NCBI GenBank assembly: GCA_023382935.1
Contig: JAHDXL010000002.1
Location: forward strand, 186,001 to 250,000
DNA from: Phycisphaerales bacterium
GTDB taxonomy: Bacteria; Planctomycetota; Phycisphaerae; Phycisphaerales; UBA1924
DNA length: 64,000 nucleotides
Direction: 5' to 3'
Below the pieces are notes generated by a model. That model was not told where the DNA came from, ran no database searches, and saw only the letters and a program-made list of their open reading frames with translations. Both the position numbers and the translations under genes were made by a program. Below, piece by piece: positions 26,573 through 35,106 of this stretch. How positions within the stretch are numbered: the stretch's first letter is position 1; every line of letters starts with the position of its first letter.

Positions 26573-29041
26573 TTGGGGAAGAAGGGCGAACAACCGGCGG
26601 CCGAAACCGACGCGCCGGCGGTTCGCCCGGACCCGGTCGAGCAGGTTCGCAGCCGGTGGCGGGAGTTGTGGCAGATTCCGGCTCTGGCGGGAGCGGTGGC
26701 TCTGCTGGCGGCCGGGCTGAGTTACGGGTTGGCGACCAAGCCCGACCCGGATTTCGGGCCGGTTCTGCGCAGCGCCGAGTCGATGTTGGAGCGGGAGGAG
26801 TACCGGGAAGCCATTCGCCTGCTCAACGAGCAGGTGCTGCCCTATGTGGGGCGTCCGGAGATGAGCGGGAAGGTGGAGGCGAGGTTCCACCAGTTGATCG
26901 CCCGGGCGGTCTATGGTGGGCAGAAGGCAATTGGAATCAGGCACGAGGAGAACTACCGCAATGCGCTGACGGAAATGCGCCTGGCCGAGACGGGCGGGGC
27001 AGACCTGAACGCCCCGGACCAGTATCTGATCGCGGATTGTTACCTGGCGCTGGGCGAGCCGGACTCGGCGATGGCGCGGGTGGAGCAGATTCCGGCGGAT
27101 CGTCCGGACCTACGGCTGCGCATCGCCCGGGCGGTGATCGATCGGCACATGCGCGTCAGCCCGCCCCGCTACGAGGATGCGGGTAAGTTGCTGACGGACA
27201 TGCTGGCGTTGCCCAACCTAGCGCTGGACGACCGCGCCTGGGCTGAAGGGCAGCGGGCCCGGCTTGACATTGCGCAGGGTTTTTCGGATGCGGCGATCAA
27301 CCGGCTGCTGCGGGCCATGCCGCGGCTGACCAGCGCGTCGAAGGAATCGCTGGGAGCCCTCCACATGCTGCTGGGCGAGGCGTACCTGATGAGCATGGCC
27401 ACCGAAGAGGCGGCGCTGCAGTTGGAAATCGCCAAGGGGCTGATACCACAGGGGGGCATCGAGGAAGGGCGTTTGCAGTTGTTCCTGGCCCAGGTGGCCG
27501 AGCAAAAGGACGACTACGAGCGTGTGCGCGACCTGTACCTGCGCATTCTGGAGCGATTCCAGCCGGATGAGATTCGCGCGCGGGCGCAGTTGGGATTGGC
27601 GCTGGCCGAGGCGAGGCTGAACGATCACGTCAGCGCGCAGCAGGTGCTGGGCGACCTGGTGGCGCAAGTGAGAGCGAAGGAAGAGGCGGCTATCGGGCTG
27701 CGGAACCAGATCCTCAGCGAACTGCTCTCGCTGTTCCGCGAGCAGTTTTCGCAGGAAGGGGTGGACATCTGCTATCGCTACGCCGAACTGGCGGGCGCGT
27801 TGTATGCGATCGAGGAAGCGCCGCCCAGTGTGCTCGAGGCGCAGGCCCTGGCACACCGGGCGCTGGCCGATCGCATTGCCGAGAGCGCCCCAAAGGTCGA
27901 TGGCCCGTTGGGGCCGGAGATGGACGCGGGGACGGAGCGCGAGGTGCAACGGCACCGCATTCAGGCCGCGACCTACTTCCGTCTGCACGCTCAGGAGTTC
28001 ATCCTGACGGACTTGCGCACGTACGCCGATTCGTTGTGGGAGTCGGCCAATCTGTACGATCAGGGGGGCGACCAGCGCGAAGCGGCCAACGTGTTTCGCC
28101 AGTTTGCCGCGGATCTGGAGACCGATGCGCGCCAGCCCGAGGCTCGCTTTCGTTTGGCCCAGGCGCTGTGTTCGCAGGGGCGCTACGCCGACGCGATCAC
28201 AGTGTTCCGTTCGCTGATTGATGATCGGGACCGCGGGGTGAACCACTCGGGCATTGGCCGATTCGCCGATCTGAGCCACGTGCCACTGGCGCAGGTGTAT
28301 CTGCTCGACGGCGATCCGGGCAACGACGAGCAGGCGGAGATGCTGCTGGAGCGGGCCGTGAGCGGCGACCTGGGCGGTCCCGAGGCACAGACTTTCCTGC
28401 CTGCGCAGACCGCACTGGGCGACTTGCGTCTGAGGCGGCGGGAATTCGCCCGGGCGATCGAGAGTTACGAGCAGGTGATGGCCCGTTCGGATCAGGGGAT
28501 GGTCAAGCCGTCTCTGCAGTTCAAACTGGCCGAGGCCTATCGCCTGAATGCCCGGGCGATCGCCGAGCGATTGTCCGGCTCACTCACCGACGCCGAGCGC
28601 CGAACGCTGGAGACCACTCGGCAGGAGCACCTCCAGAAGGCACTCGGGTTCTATGACGCGGCGCGTCTGGGCCTGGAGGGCATGCAGCCGCAGAAACGTT
28701 CGGCTATGGACACGCTGTATCTCCGCAACGCTCACTTTTACCTGGGCGATTGCGCCTTCGACCTTGGCGACAATGACGGAGCGGTGCGTTACTACAACGC
28801 GGCGAGGGAACGCTATCCGAAGGATCCGGCCTCGCTGGTCGCGCTGGTGCAGATTGTGAACACGTACCTGCGGCAGGGGAATGTCTCGGCCGCGAGGGCT
28901 GCCAACGAGCGGGCCAAGTACTTCTACGAAAGCCTGCCGGAGGAAGTGTGGGACGATCCCAACCTGCCGATGTCGCGGCGGGACTGGGAGCGGTGGATCG
29001 AATCGAACTCGAAGTTGTACGCCGAGAAGCCCGGCGGGTAG
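26573..29041 (+). CDS. Membrane-anchored tetratricopeptide-repeat protein
   Basis: This 822-residue protein starts with TTG at 26573, with GGAGG at 26562-26566 giving 6 bases of spacing. Upstream in-frame sequence overlaps the RDD gene and is rejected. A single membrane helix (residues about 35-54, IPALAGAVALLAAGLSYGL) is followed by a long extracytoplasmic solenoid. TPR-like pairs are visible, such as REEYREAIRLLNEQVLP, YLIADCYLALGEPDSAMARV, RFRLAQALCSQGRYADAITVF and FYLGDCAFDLGDNDGAVRYYNAA. It probably scaffolds a periplasmic or envelope complex, with the lipoprotein and RDD protein as candidate partners. The flgN gene begins 10 bases later. Confidence 0.8.
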   Translation: MGKKGEQPAAETDAPAVRPDPVEQVRSRWRELWQIPALAGAVALLAAGLSYGLATKPDPDFGPVLRSAESMLEREEYREAIRLLNEQVLPYVGRPEMSGKVEARFHQLIARAVYGGQKAIGIRHEENYRNALTEMRLAETGGADLNAPDQYLIADCYLALGEPDSAMARVEQIPADRPDLRLRIARAVIDRHMRVSPPRYEDAGKLLTDMLALPNLALDDRAWAEGQRARLDIAQGFSDAAINRLLRAMPRLTSASKESLGALHMLLGEAYLMSMATEEAALQLEIAKGLIPQGGIEEGRLQLFLAQVAEQKDDYERVRDLYLRILERFQPDEIRARAQLGLALAEARLNDHVSAQQVLGDLVAQVRAKEEAAIGLRNQILSELLSLFREQFSQEGVDICYRYAELAGALYAIEEAPPSVLEAQALAHRALADRIAESAPKVDGPLGPEMDAGTEREVQRHRIQAATYFRLHAQEFILTDLRTYADSLWESANLYDQGGDQREAANVFRQFAADLETDARQPEARFRLAQALCSQGRYADAITVFRSLIDDRDRGVNHSGIGRFADLSHVPLAQVYLLDGDPGNDEQAEMLLERAVSGDLGGPEAQTFLPAQTALGDLRLRRREFARAIESYEQVMARSDQGMVKPSLQFKLAEAYRLNARAIAERLSGSLTDAERRTLETTRQEHLQKALGFYDAARLGLEGMQPQKRSAMDTLYLRNAHFYLGDCAFDLGDNDGAVRYYNAARERYPKDPASLVALVQIVNTYLRQGNVSAARAANERAKYFYESLPEEVWDDPNLPMSRRDWERWIESNSKLYAEKPGG

Positions 29042-29051
29042 GGAGGTCAGG

Positions 29052-29528
29052 ATGACCGGAAGTGGTCCCGGTGGAACCGGGCAGGACTGGCGTGCCGGAT
29101 TCGAGCAGGCGCTCAACACGCTGACGCAGGCATACGGGCAACTCGACGCGCTGAGTCAGCGCCAGCAGGCGCTGATCGATGCGGGCGAGATGGATCGCAT
29201 GCTCGCGCTGCTGACCGAGCGCCGCACCCTGGTCGAGCAGATCGAGCGGGCGGCACCCGGCTTTGATCGGGGACGCCGCGCATGGGAAGAGCACGCCGGC
29301 GCCCTGTCCGAGGGGCAGAACGTTGAATTGGCGCGGCGTGTGAGTGCCATCGAGCGCATGGGTGCGGTCATCGCGGAGCGCGATCGCAAGGCCGGCGAGG
29401 TGCTGGCTCGCGAGCGTGACAGGTTGACAGAAGAGATGGCCGGTCTTGGTCGCGCGAGCAGCGCGGTGTCGGCCTATCGCCCCGGCGCGGGCGAGCCGTC
29501 TCCGCGGTTTCAGGATCGGAAGGGCTGA
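29052..29528 (+). CDS. flgN: FlgN-like flagellar export chaperone
   Basis: FlgN keeps hook-associated proteins FlgK and FlgL soluble for export. This 158-residue, mostly helical protein has a coiled-coil core (LDALSQRQQALIDAGEMDRM, LLTERRTLVEQIE). It ends with Tyr...PRFQDRKG, like the C-terminal signature of FlgN homologues. The call rests on pattern and on position: it precedes the two-component genes and the flagellar operon. FlgK and FlgL themselves are not in the window. The ATG has GGGAGG 5 bases upstream, and the next gene starts 2 bases after its stop. Confidence 0.7.
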   Translation: MTGSGPGGTGQDWRAGFEQALNTLTQAYGQLDALSQRQQALIDAGEMDRMLALLTERRTLVEQIERAAPGFDRGRRAWEEHAGALSEGQNVELARRVSAIERMGAVIAERDRKAGEVLARERDRLTEEMAGLGRASSAVSAYRPGAGEPSPRFQDRKG

Positions 29529-29530
29529 GA

Positions 29531-30505
29531 ATGGACGCGATCGAGGTCAAGCCCATGCCAGGCGCGATGGATGCCGGCGAACTGGCCGAACTGGTGCACA
29601 CGTTCAACGAGTTGACCGGCAAACTCGAGTCGACGCATCGCAGCCTGCGCGATGAGGTGGAGCGTCTCAAGCGCGAGTTGGGCCAGGCCAACGCCGAGTT
29701 GGAGCGGTCCAGGCGTCTGGCGGCGTTGGGTGAAATGGCGGCCGGCATCGCGCACGAGGTACGCAACCCCCTCGGTTCGATCGGGCTCTATGCCCGAATG
29801 CTCGAAGACGACCTGCACGACCAACCCGGACAGAAGCAGACGGCCCGGAAGATTGTCGAGGCAGTGCGAGGGCTCGACGCAGTGGTCAACGACGTGCTGA
29901 CCTTCTCGCGCGAGATGAAAGTCCGCCCGAGTCTGATGACCGGCGGGGAACTGATGGAAGACGCCTTGCTGCGGGTGGCCGACCTGTTGAGCGACGAGAA
30001 CGGGCCGAGGCTGGTCCGGGGCCCCGGTATGACAGACGAAGCCGTATTGATCGAGGCCGACCGGGGGTTGATGACCCAAGCGCTGGTCAACGTGATCCGC
30101 AACGCGGTGGAGGCGACGCTCGAACAGAGTCCGACCGGCGGAGGGGCGATCGCGCTGGATGTGCGCACGAGCGCGGAATCTGCGGGTCGAGAGCACGCGG
30201 GGCCGATGGTGGTGTTCGTCATCCGGGACACCGGTCCGGGCGTGGATGCGGAGATGGTGGAGCGCATGTTCAACCCGTTCTTCACAACGAGGGCCGCGGG
30301 GACCGGGCTCGGGCTTCCCATTGTGCATCGGATCGTGGAGGCACATGGTGGGCGGGTGGTGGTGAGGAACAACGCCGATGCGGGTGAGTCCCGCGGGGCG
30401 ACGGTCGAGTTGCAGATTCCCGCCCGATTCGGGACGGACAAGACGGGCCGGGGCAGTCGGGCGTCGGCGAGAACAACTCACGTTGTGATGGAGCGAGCAG
30501 GATGA
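29531..30505 (+). CDS. Cytoplasmic sensor histidine kinase (FlrB/AtoS-like)
   Basis: This 324-residue kinase has no membrane helices or large input domain: a coiled coil (residues about 30-62) leads straight into the dimerisation helix with GIAHEVRNPLGSIGLY, where H75 is the phospho-accepting His. The HATPase domain has the N box NVIRNAVEATL, G1 DTGPGV, the F box MFNPFFTTRAAGTGLGLPIV and G2. Its architecture and place next to a sigma-54 activator match FlrB/FleS-type kinases, which respond to flagellar assembly state. It overlaps the response regulator gene by 4 bases (ATGA), so kinase and regulator are very likely cognate. Confidence 0.88.
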   Translation: MDAIEVKPMPGAMDAGELAELVHTFNELTGKLESTHRSLRDEVERLKRELGQANAELERSRRLAALGEMAAGIAHEVRNPLGSIGLYARMLEDDLHDQPGQKQTARKIVEAVRGLDAVVNDVLTFSREMKVRPSLMTGGELMEDALLRVADLLSDENGPRLVRGPGMTDEAVLIEADRGLMTQALVNVIRNAVEATLEQSPTGGGAIALDVRTSAESAGREHAGPMVVFVIRDTGPGVDAEMVERMFNPFFTTRAAGTGLGLPIVHRIVEAHGGRVVVRNNADAGESRGATVELQIPARFGTDKTGRGSRASARTTHVVMERAG

Positions 30506-31983
30506 GCACGATTCTGGTGGTCGATGACAAGGAGATGATGCGTGACAGCGTGGCGGGAACGCTGCGGCGAGCCGGGTTTGACGTGGTGGTGGCCGACAAC
30601 GCCCAGACCGCGCTGGAGCAGATTCGCCATGCGCGACCCGACATGGTCGTCAGCGACCTGAAGATGCCCGGCATGACCGGTATCGACCTGCTCGAACGCA
30701 TCCGGCAGGTCGATGAGGAACTGCCGGTAGTGTTGATGACGGCGTTCGGCTCGATCGAGACGGCCGTGGACGCCATGCGGCACGGAGCCTTCGACTATCT
30801 CACCAAGCCGTTTGAAGGCGACGAACTGATCATCACGGTCAAGCGGGCGCTCAACCACGGCAGCCTGGTGCGTGAAAACGCGCTGCTGCGATCGGCGGCC
30901 CCGGCTCCGATCGGCGTCGAAGGCCCGCACGGGCTGGATCGCGTCATCGGCACGTCGCCGGCCATGCGGCGCGTCAAGGCGCAGATCGAGGCCGTGGCCG
31001 ACTCGCAGGGCACGGTTCTCATCACGGGCGAATCAGGCTCCGGTAAGGAGGTTGTCGCCAGGGCAGTGCATGAACTCAGTTCTCGCAAGAATAATCCGTT
31101 CCTGGCGGTGAACTGTGCCGCCTTGAGTGAGTCGCTGCTGGAGAGCGAACTGTTCGGACACGAGCGTGGCGCTTTCACCGGGGCCGATCGGCTGCGGAAG
31201 GGGCGTTTCGAACTGGCCGACGGGGGCACGTTGCTGCTCGATGAAGTCTCGGAGGTTTCGCCGCAGATCCAGGCGAAGTTGCTGCGCGTACTTCAGGAGC
31301 GTGCGTTCGAGCGGGTCGGGTCGAGCATGACCATCGGCACTGACGTGCGCGTGGTGGCGACGAGCAATCGCGACCTGCCGCGGGCGGCGGCACGGGGCGA
31401 TTTCCGTCAGGACCTGTTCTTCCGCCTCAACGTGCTGCCGATTCACCTGCCGCCGCTGCGCGACCGCCTGGAAGACGTGCCGGCGCTGGCGCGGCACTTC
31501 GTGCGGCAGATCTGCCAGCGCGAGGGCATCGAGCCGGTGGAGATGGACGCTGATGCTGTGAAGTTGCTCACGGGCTATCAGTGGCCCGGCAACGTACGCG
31601 AACTTCAGAACATCTGCGAACGTGGCGTGGTGCTTTGCGGGGTGCGGCGGTCATCGGGCCAGCAGAGCAAGATCATCACGCGAGACCTGATTGAGCCGTG
31701 GCTGATTCCCACGCGCGTGCTGGCCCGGGCCACGCCGATCGCGTCCTTGCCCGGGGCCGGCGGGATCGGGTCCGCCGGGTTCGACAATGTGTTCGAGCCC
31801 AAGTTGGCGCCCGCTCCGGGACGCAAACTCGAGGAGATCGAGCGTGAAGCGATTGTCCAGACGCTTCATCGCTTCAACGGGCACCGCCAGAAGACGGCCG
31901 AGGCGTTGGGCATTGGCGTGCGGACCCTGGGGCTCAAACTCAAGAAGTGGAAGGAAGAGAACCTGGTGTCAGCCTCGCTGTAG
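30502..31983 (+). CDS. Sigma-54-dependent response regulator (FlrC/NtrC family)
   Basis: This 493-residue activator has three domains. The receiver carries phospho-acceptor D52 (VVSDLKMPGMTG) and K102. The AAA+ domain has Walker A GESGSGKE (176-183), the sigma-54-contacting GAFTGA (223-228) and a Walker B in GTLLLDEVSEV. A C-terminal Fis-type helix-turn-helix ends the protein (FNGHRQKTAEALGIGVRTLG). It activates sigma-54 RNA polymerase when phosphorylated, most likely at flagellar promoters; a good sigma-54 site lies at 31988-32002 just after it. The sigma-54 gene rpoN is not in the window. Confidence 0.92.
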   Translation: MSTILVVDDKEMMRDSVAGTLRRAGFDVVVADNAQTALEQIRHARPDMVVSDLKMPGMTGIDLLERIRQVDEELPVVLMTAFGSIETAVDAMRHGAFDYLTKPFEGDELIITVKRALNHGSLVRENALLRSAAPAPIGVEGPHGLDRVIGTSPAMRRVKAQIEAVADSQGTVLITGESGSGKEVVARAVHELSSRKNNPFLAVNCAALSESLLESELFGHERGAFTGADRLRKGRFELADGGTLLLDEVSEVSPQIQAKLLRVLQERAFERVGSSMTIGTDVRVVATSNRDLPRAAARGDFRQDLFFRLNVLPIHLPPLRDRLEDVPALARHFVRQICQREGIEPVEMDADAVKLLTGYQWPGNVRELQNICERGVVLCGVRRSSGQQSKIITRDLIEPWLIPTRVLARATPIASLPGAGGIGSAGFDNVFEPKLAPAPGRKLEEIEREAIVQTLHRFNGHRQKTAEALGIGVRTLGLKLKKWKEENLVSASL

Positions 31984-31987
31984 AGGC

Positions 31988-32002
31988 TGGCCCGCCGATT
32001 GC
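31988..32002 (+). promoter_or_regulatory. Putative sigma-54 promoter upstream of flgB
   Basis: TGGCCC-GCCGA-TTGC matches the sigma-54 consensus TGGCAC-N5-TTGC at 9 of 10 defined positions, including the invariant GG and GC exactly 10 bases apart. It lies between the sigma-54 activator gene and flgB. The expected start of transcription (about 32014) is only about 4 bases before the flgB start codon used here. Confidence 0.6.
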
Positions 32003-32017
32003 GGGAGTTGGTGCGCC

Positions 32018-32461
32018 TTGTTCATCGACCACATATCCAACGCGGGTGCGTTGCCGGCGCTTCGCGCGATGATGAGTTTCGCCTCCCAACGGCAGAAACT
32101 GATCGCGCACAACATTGCCAACTTCGAGACGCCCAACTTTCAGCCGGTGGACGTGTCGCCGCAGGCCTTTCAAGTCGCGTTGGCCGATGCCATCGAGGAA
32201 CGCCGGGCCCGGAACGGGGGGGTGCACGGCGCAGTGCAGATCGGGCGGACCGATGAGTTCGAGCAGGGGACCAATGAGTCGCTCGTGCTACGCCCGCGCA
32301 CGCCTGTTGCGGGCGTGCTCGCCCATGACCGCAACAGCAGCGACCTGGAGCGCACGATGCAGTCGCTGGTGGAGAACGCGGCGACCTTCCGCGTGGCGGC
32401 CGATCTTTATCGGGCCCGCACCGGAGTGATGAAGAAGGCCATCGGGGAGCGGGTGGCCTGA
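32018..32461 (+). CDS. flgB: Flagellar basal-body rod protein FlgB
   Basis: FlgB is a proximal rod subunit of the flagellar basal body, exported by the flagellar type III system. The 147-residue protein shows SFASQRQKLIAHNIANFETPNFQP, the conserved rod/hook N-terminal region with NIAN-TP, and a C-terminal amphipathic helix (TMQSLVENAATFRVAADLYR). No ATG fits the usual length; the TTG at 32018 with GGGAG 10 bases upstream gives a normal N-terminus. It is the first structural gene after the sigma-54 activator and is followed by flgC after 15 bases. Confidence 0.88.
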   Translation: MFIDHISNAGALPALRAMMSFASQRQKLIAHNIANFETPNFQPVDVSPQAFQVALADAIEERRARNGGVHGAVQIGRTDEFEQGTNESLVLRPRTPVAGVLAHDRNSSDLERTMQSLVENAATFRVAADLYRARTGVMKKAIGERVA

Positions 32462-32476
32462 CGCGGGGAAGGGAAC

Positions 32477-32893
32477 ATGTACGGAACACTCGACATCTCA
32501 ACCAGCGGCATGGTGGCGCAGCGCATGCGCATGGCAGCCATTTCGGCCAACATCGCCAACTCCGAGACCATCCTTGATTCGTCCGGGCAACTCAACCCGT
32601 TTCGCAAGCGTATGGTGTTCTTTGCGCCCGGCAACCCGGCGGCGACGACGGCGGCGGGGCAGGCGATGGGTGTGCATGTGGCGTCGATCGAAGCGGATGA
32701 ATCGGCGGTTCGCCCTCGCTACATGCCGTGGAGCCCGTATGCGGACGAGCGCGGGTACGTGCCCTATCCGGACATCAGCCCGGAGATCGAGCAGATTAAC
32801 GCGATGCAGGCAGCCAGGTCATATGAAGCCAACGTGGTGGCGGCCGAGACGACCAAGCAGATGATGGCACAGGCGTTGCGGTTGCTGGCGTAG
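32477..32893 (+). CDS. flgC: Flagellar basal-body rod protein FlgC
   Basis: FlgC is the second proximal rod subunit. The 138-residue length is normal. The N-terminal region DISTSGMVAQRMRMAAISANIANSET and the C-terminal YVPYPDISPEIEQINAMQAARSYEANVVAAETTKQM are typical of the family, including the NPV-like central PYPDI site. GGGAAGGGA precedes the ATG. The gene lies between flgB and fliE, the usual order. Confidence 0.93.
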   Translation: MYGTLDISTSGMVAQRMRMAAISANIANSETILDSSGQLNPFRKRMVFFAPGNPAATTAAGQAMGVHVASIEADESAVRPRYMPWSPYADERGYVPYPDISPEIEQINAMQAARSYEANVVAAETTKQMMAQALRLLA

Positions 32894-32959
32894 CCGGCGG
32901 AGCCGGAGTGCGGGCGCGGAGCGCGTTGAAGAGGCGACGGATCAACGCGGAGAGCAAGC

Positions 32960-33268
32960 ATGAGTGACCCCATCGGACTGGTCGGAGCGGGAGGCGCGGG
33001 GCCCATCAGGCCCGCCGTCCGTCCGCCGTCCCAGGCCGGCGCGGGAGCGCCGGGCTTCAAGGAGGCCCTGCTCAAGAGCCTCGAGCAGGTCAATGCCGCC
33101 CAGCAGGAGGCCGATCGCGCGGTGGAAGACCTGGTGACCGGCAAGCGACAGGACGTGGAAGGGGTGATCCTGGCGACCGAGAAGGCCGACATGGCCTTCC
33201 AGATGCTCCAGTCGGTGCGCAACAAGGTGCTCAGCGCCTACGAAGAGATCAAGCAGGTGCGCGTGTAA
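32960..33268 (+). CDS. fliE: Flagellar hook-basal body protein FliE
   Basis: FliE joins the MS ring to the rod. The 102-residue protein has a variable Pro/Gly-rich N-terminus and a conserved C-terminal half: FKEALLKSLEQVNAAQQEAD, TGKRQDVEGVILATEKADMA, FQMLQSVRNKVLSAYEEIKQ. The ATG has GGAGAG 7 bases upstream. The following 155 bases before fliF hold no gene and no clear promoter; GC pairs there do not have the 10-base spacing of sigma-54 sites. Confidence 0.92.
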   Translation: MSDPIGLVGAGGAGPIRPAVRPPSQAGAGAPGFKEALLKSLEQVNAAQQEADRAVEDLVTGKRQDVEGVILATEKADMAFQMLQSVRNKVLSAYEEIKQVRV

Positions 33269-33423
33269 GTCCGAGTCCGGCACGAGTTGCGCGGCGCGAT
33301 TTGCGCCGAACGGCAGAATCTCCGTCGAGGGCCCGGGCATTCCAGTCCGCACGCACAAGCCTCCGAACATGACGGGCAGAGCCCGGGGTGCGGGCACGAT
33401 GCTTTGGGCATGGAGGCCCGCCG

Positions 33424-35100
33424 ATGGACAAGTTTCGAGTCGTCCTGGAGCAAATTCGGGTATACCTGGGCAAACTGACGCCCACGCAGAAGATGCTCGC
33501 TGGGAGCCTCGCGGTCATCCTTGCAATGACCCTCTTTCTCGTTTTCCAGTACTCGGCCCGCACGTCGCTGGTCGAATTGATGAGCGATGACCCCCAGACC
33601 CAGGTGGCCGGCGTCCTGCGCTCCGCTGGCTTTGACGTGCAGACCAGGGACGGGAAGATCATGGTGCCGGCTTCGCAGCGCACGGCCGCCATCGCCTCGC
33701 TGAGTGAAAGCGGGAACCTGCCATCGGACTCCACTCTGCTCTTCGACAACCTCATGGGCTCGCAGGACTGGCGCAACAGCGCCGAGAAGGATCGCCAGTT
33801 GCATATGCTGGCCCTTCAGAACGAACTGAGCCGCGTGATCGGGCAGTTCCGTGATGTCAAGAGCGCCAAGGTCATCATCCACGCGCCGGAGCAGCCCGGG
33901 CTCGGCCGCGCCTCGCAGACGCCGACCGCCTCGGTGACTATCTTCACCAGCAGCGGCGCTCCACTCACGCAGGGCACGGTGGATGCGGCGGCCCGACTCG
34001 TGGCCGGCGCCCGCGCCGGGCTTGCCGTCGCCAACGTCAACGTGATTGACGGCTCGACCGGGCGCCCGCGCAAGCCGACCGACGACGGTGACCTGGCTTC
34101 CTCCAACTACCTCGAGCACCAGTCGATCGTCGAGCGAGAGATCCGCGCCAAGATCGAGAACCTCCTGTCGTATATCCCCGGCGTCGTCGTCGCGGTGACG
34201 GCCGAGGTCGATGTGACCAAGGTCAACTCACAGATTCAGAAGAACTTGCCGAAGAACGAAGGCACGATCTCGCTGCCTCGGCGATCGCAGACCTCGACCA
34301 TGACGCAGGCGAACTCTTCGACCAGCGCCGAGCCGGGTGTGCGATCCAACGCGACGATGGACATCAATCAGTCGGGCGGCGGGCGTGGTTCGAGCGTCAA
34401 CTCAGAGGAAACCACCGACGAGTTCGAGAACGCCATCGGCACCGAAGTCAAGCAGATGGTCGATCCGCGAGGCATGGCCACGTCGCTGGCCGCGTCGGTC
34501 AACATCCCCGAGGGCTACATCGAACTGCTGCTGCGCCGCGAGAGCGGAGAAGAGGCCAGTGGTCAGTCGGTCGACCGCCAGAAACTGGCCGATCGGTTCA
34601 CGCAGATGCGTCAGCAGATCATCGCTTCCGTTCAGCCGCACCTGCGCACGCGGCTGCCGGATGGAACGATGAGCCAGGGCGTCGTCGAGGTGTCAATGGT
34701 GCCCGTTCCGATCGAGGCCGTCCACGGCGTGAGCAATGAAGCGGGCCTGCTGGGCGGATTGGGCGGGGCCTGGGCCGACACGGGCGGGCTCATTGACAAG
34801 ATCGTGCTGGGCGCGCTGTCGGCGGTCGCGCTTGGCATGATGTTCATGATGGTGCGGCGATCATCGAAGAAGATTGAACTGCCGTCGGCCGAGGAACTGG
34901 TCGGGGTGCCGCCGGCGCTTGCGGTCGATGCCGACGTGGTCGGAGAGGCCGACGAGCGCGACGCGCCAATGGAGGGCATCGAGGTCGGTTCCGACGAGAT
35001 CAAGATTCAGAAGATTCTCGAACAACTCGGCGAAATGGTGTCCCAGAATCCCGAGAGCGCAGCCACCATGCTACGGCGCTGGATCCAGGTCGAGGAGTAA
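33424..35100 (+). CDS. fliF: Flagellar MS-ring protein FliF
   Basis: FliF forms the MS ring in the inner membrane and is the assembly platform for the C ring and export gate. The 558-residue protein has an N-terminal membrane helix (about residues 23-40, SLAVILAMTLFLVFQYSA). The YscJ/FliF ring-building domain contains LQNELSRVIGQFRDVKSAKVIIHAP and VDAAARLVAGARAGL. A second helix lies near residue 465 (ALSAVALGMMFMMV), and the C-terminal FliG-binding tail ends EMVSQNPESAATMLRRWIQVEE. The ATG at 33424 is preferred to one 12 codons upstream. It leaves 6 bases before fliG. Confidence 0.94.
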   Translation: MDKFRVVLEQIRVYLGKLTPTQKMLAGSLAVILAMTLFLVFQYSARTSLVELMSDDPQTQVAGVLRSAGFDVQTRDGKIMVPASQRTAAIASLSESGNLPSDSTLLFDNLMGSQDWRNSAEKDRQLHMLALQNELSRVIGQFRDVKSAKVIIHAPEQPGLGRASQTPTASVTIFTSSGAPLTQGTVDAAARLVAGARAGLAVANVNVIDGSTGRPRKPTDDGDLASSNYLEHQSIVEREIRAKIENLLSYIPGVVVAVTAEVDVTKVNSQIQKNLPKNEGTISLPRRSQTSTMTQANSSTSAEPGVRSNATMDINQSGGGRGSSVNSEETTDEFENAIGTEVKQMVDPRGMATSLAASVNIPEGYIELLLRRESGEEASGQSVDRQKLADRFTQMRQQIIASVQPHLRTRLPDGTMSQGVVEVSMVPVPIEAVHGVSNEAGLLGGLGGAWADTGGLIDKIVLGALSAVALGMMFMMVRRSSKKIELPSAEELVGVPPALAVDADVVGEADERDAPMEGIEVGSDEIKIQKILEQLGEMVSQNPESAATMLRRWIQVEE

Positions 35101-35106
35101 GCACCC

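Noticed and set aside
33279-33304. Possible sigma-54 sites before fliF (CGGCAC...TTGC)
   Set aside because: The GG to GC spacing is 8 bases, not 10.
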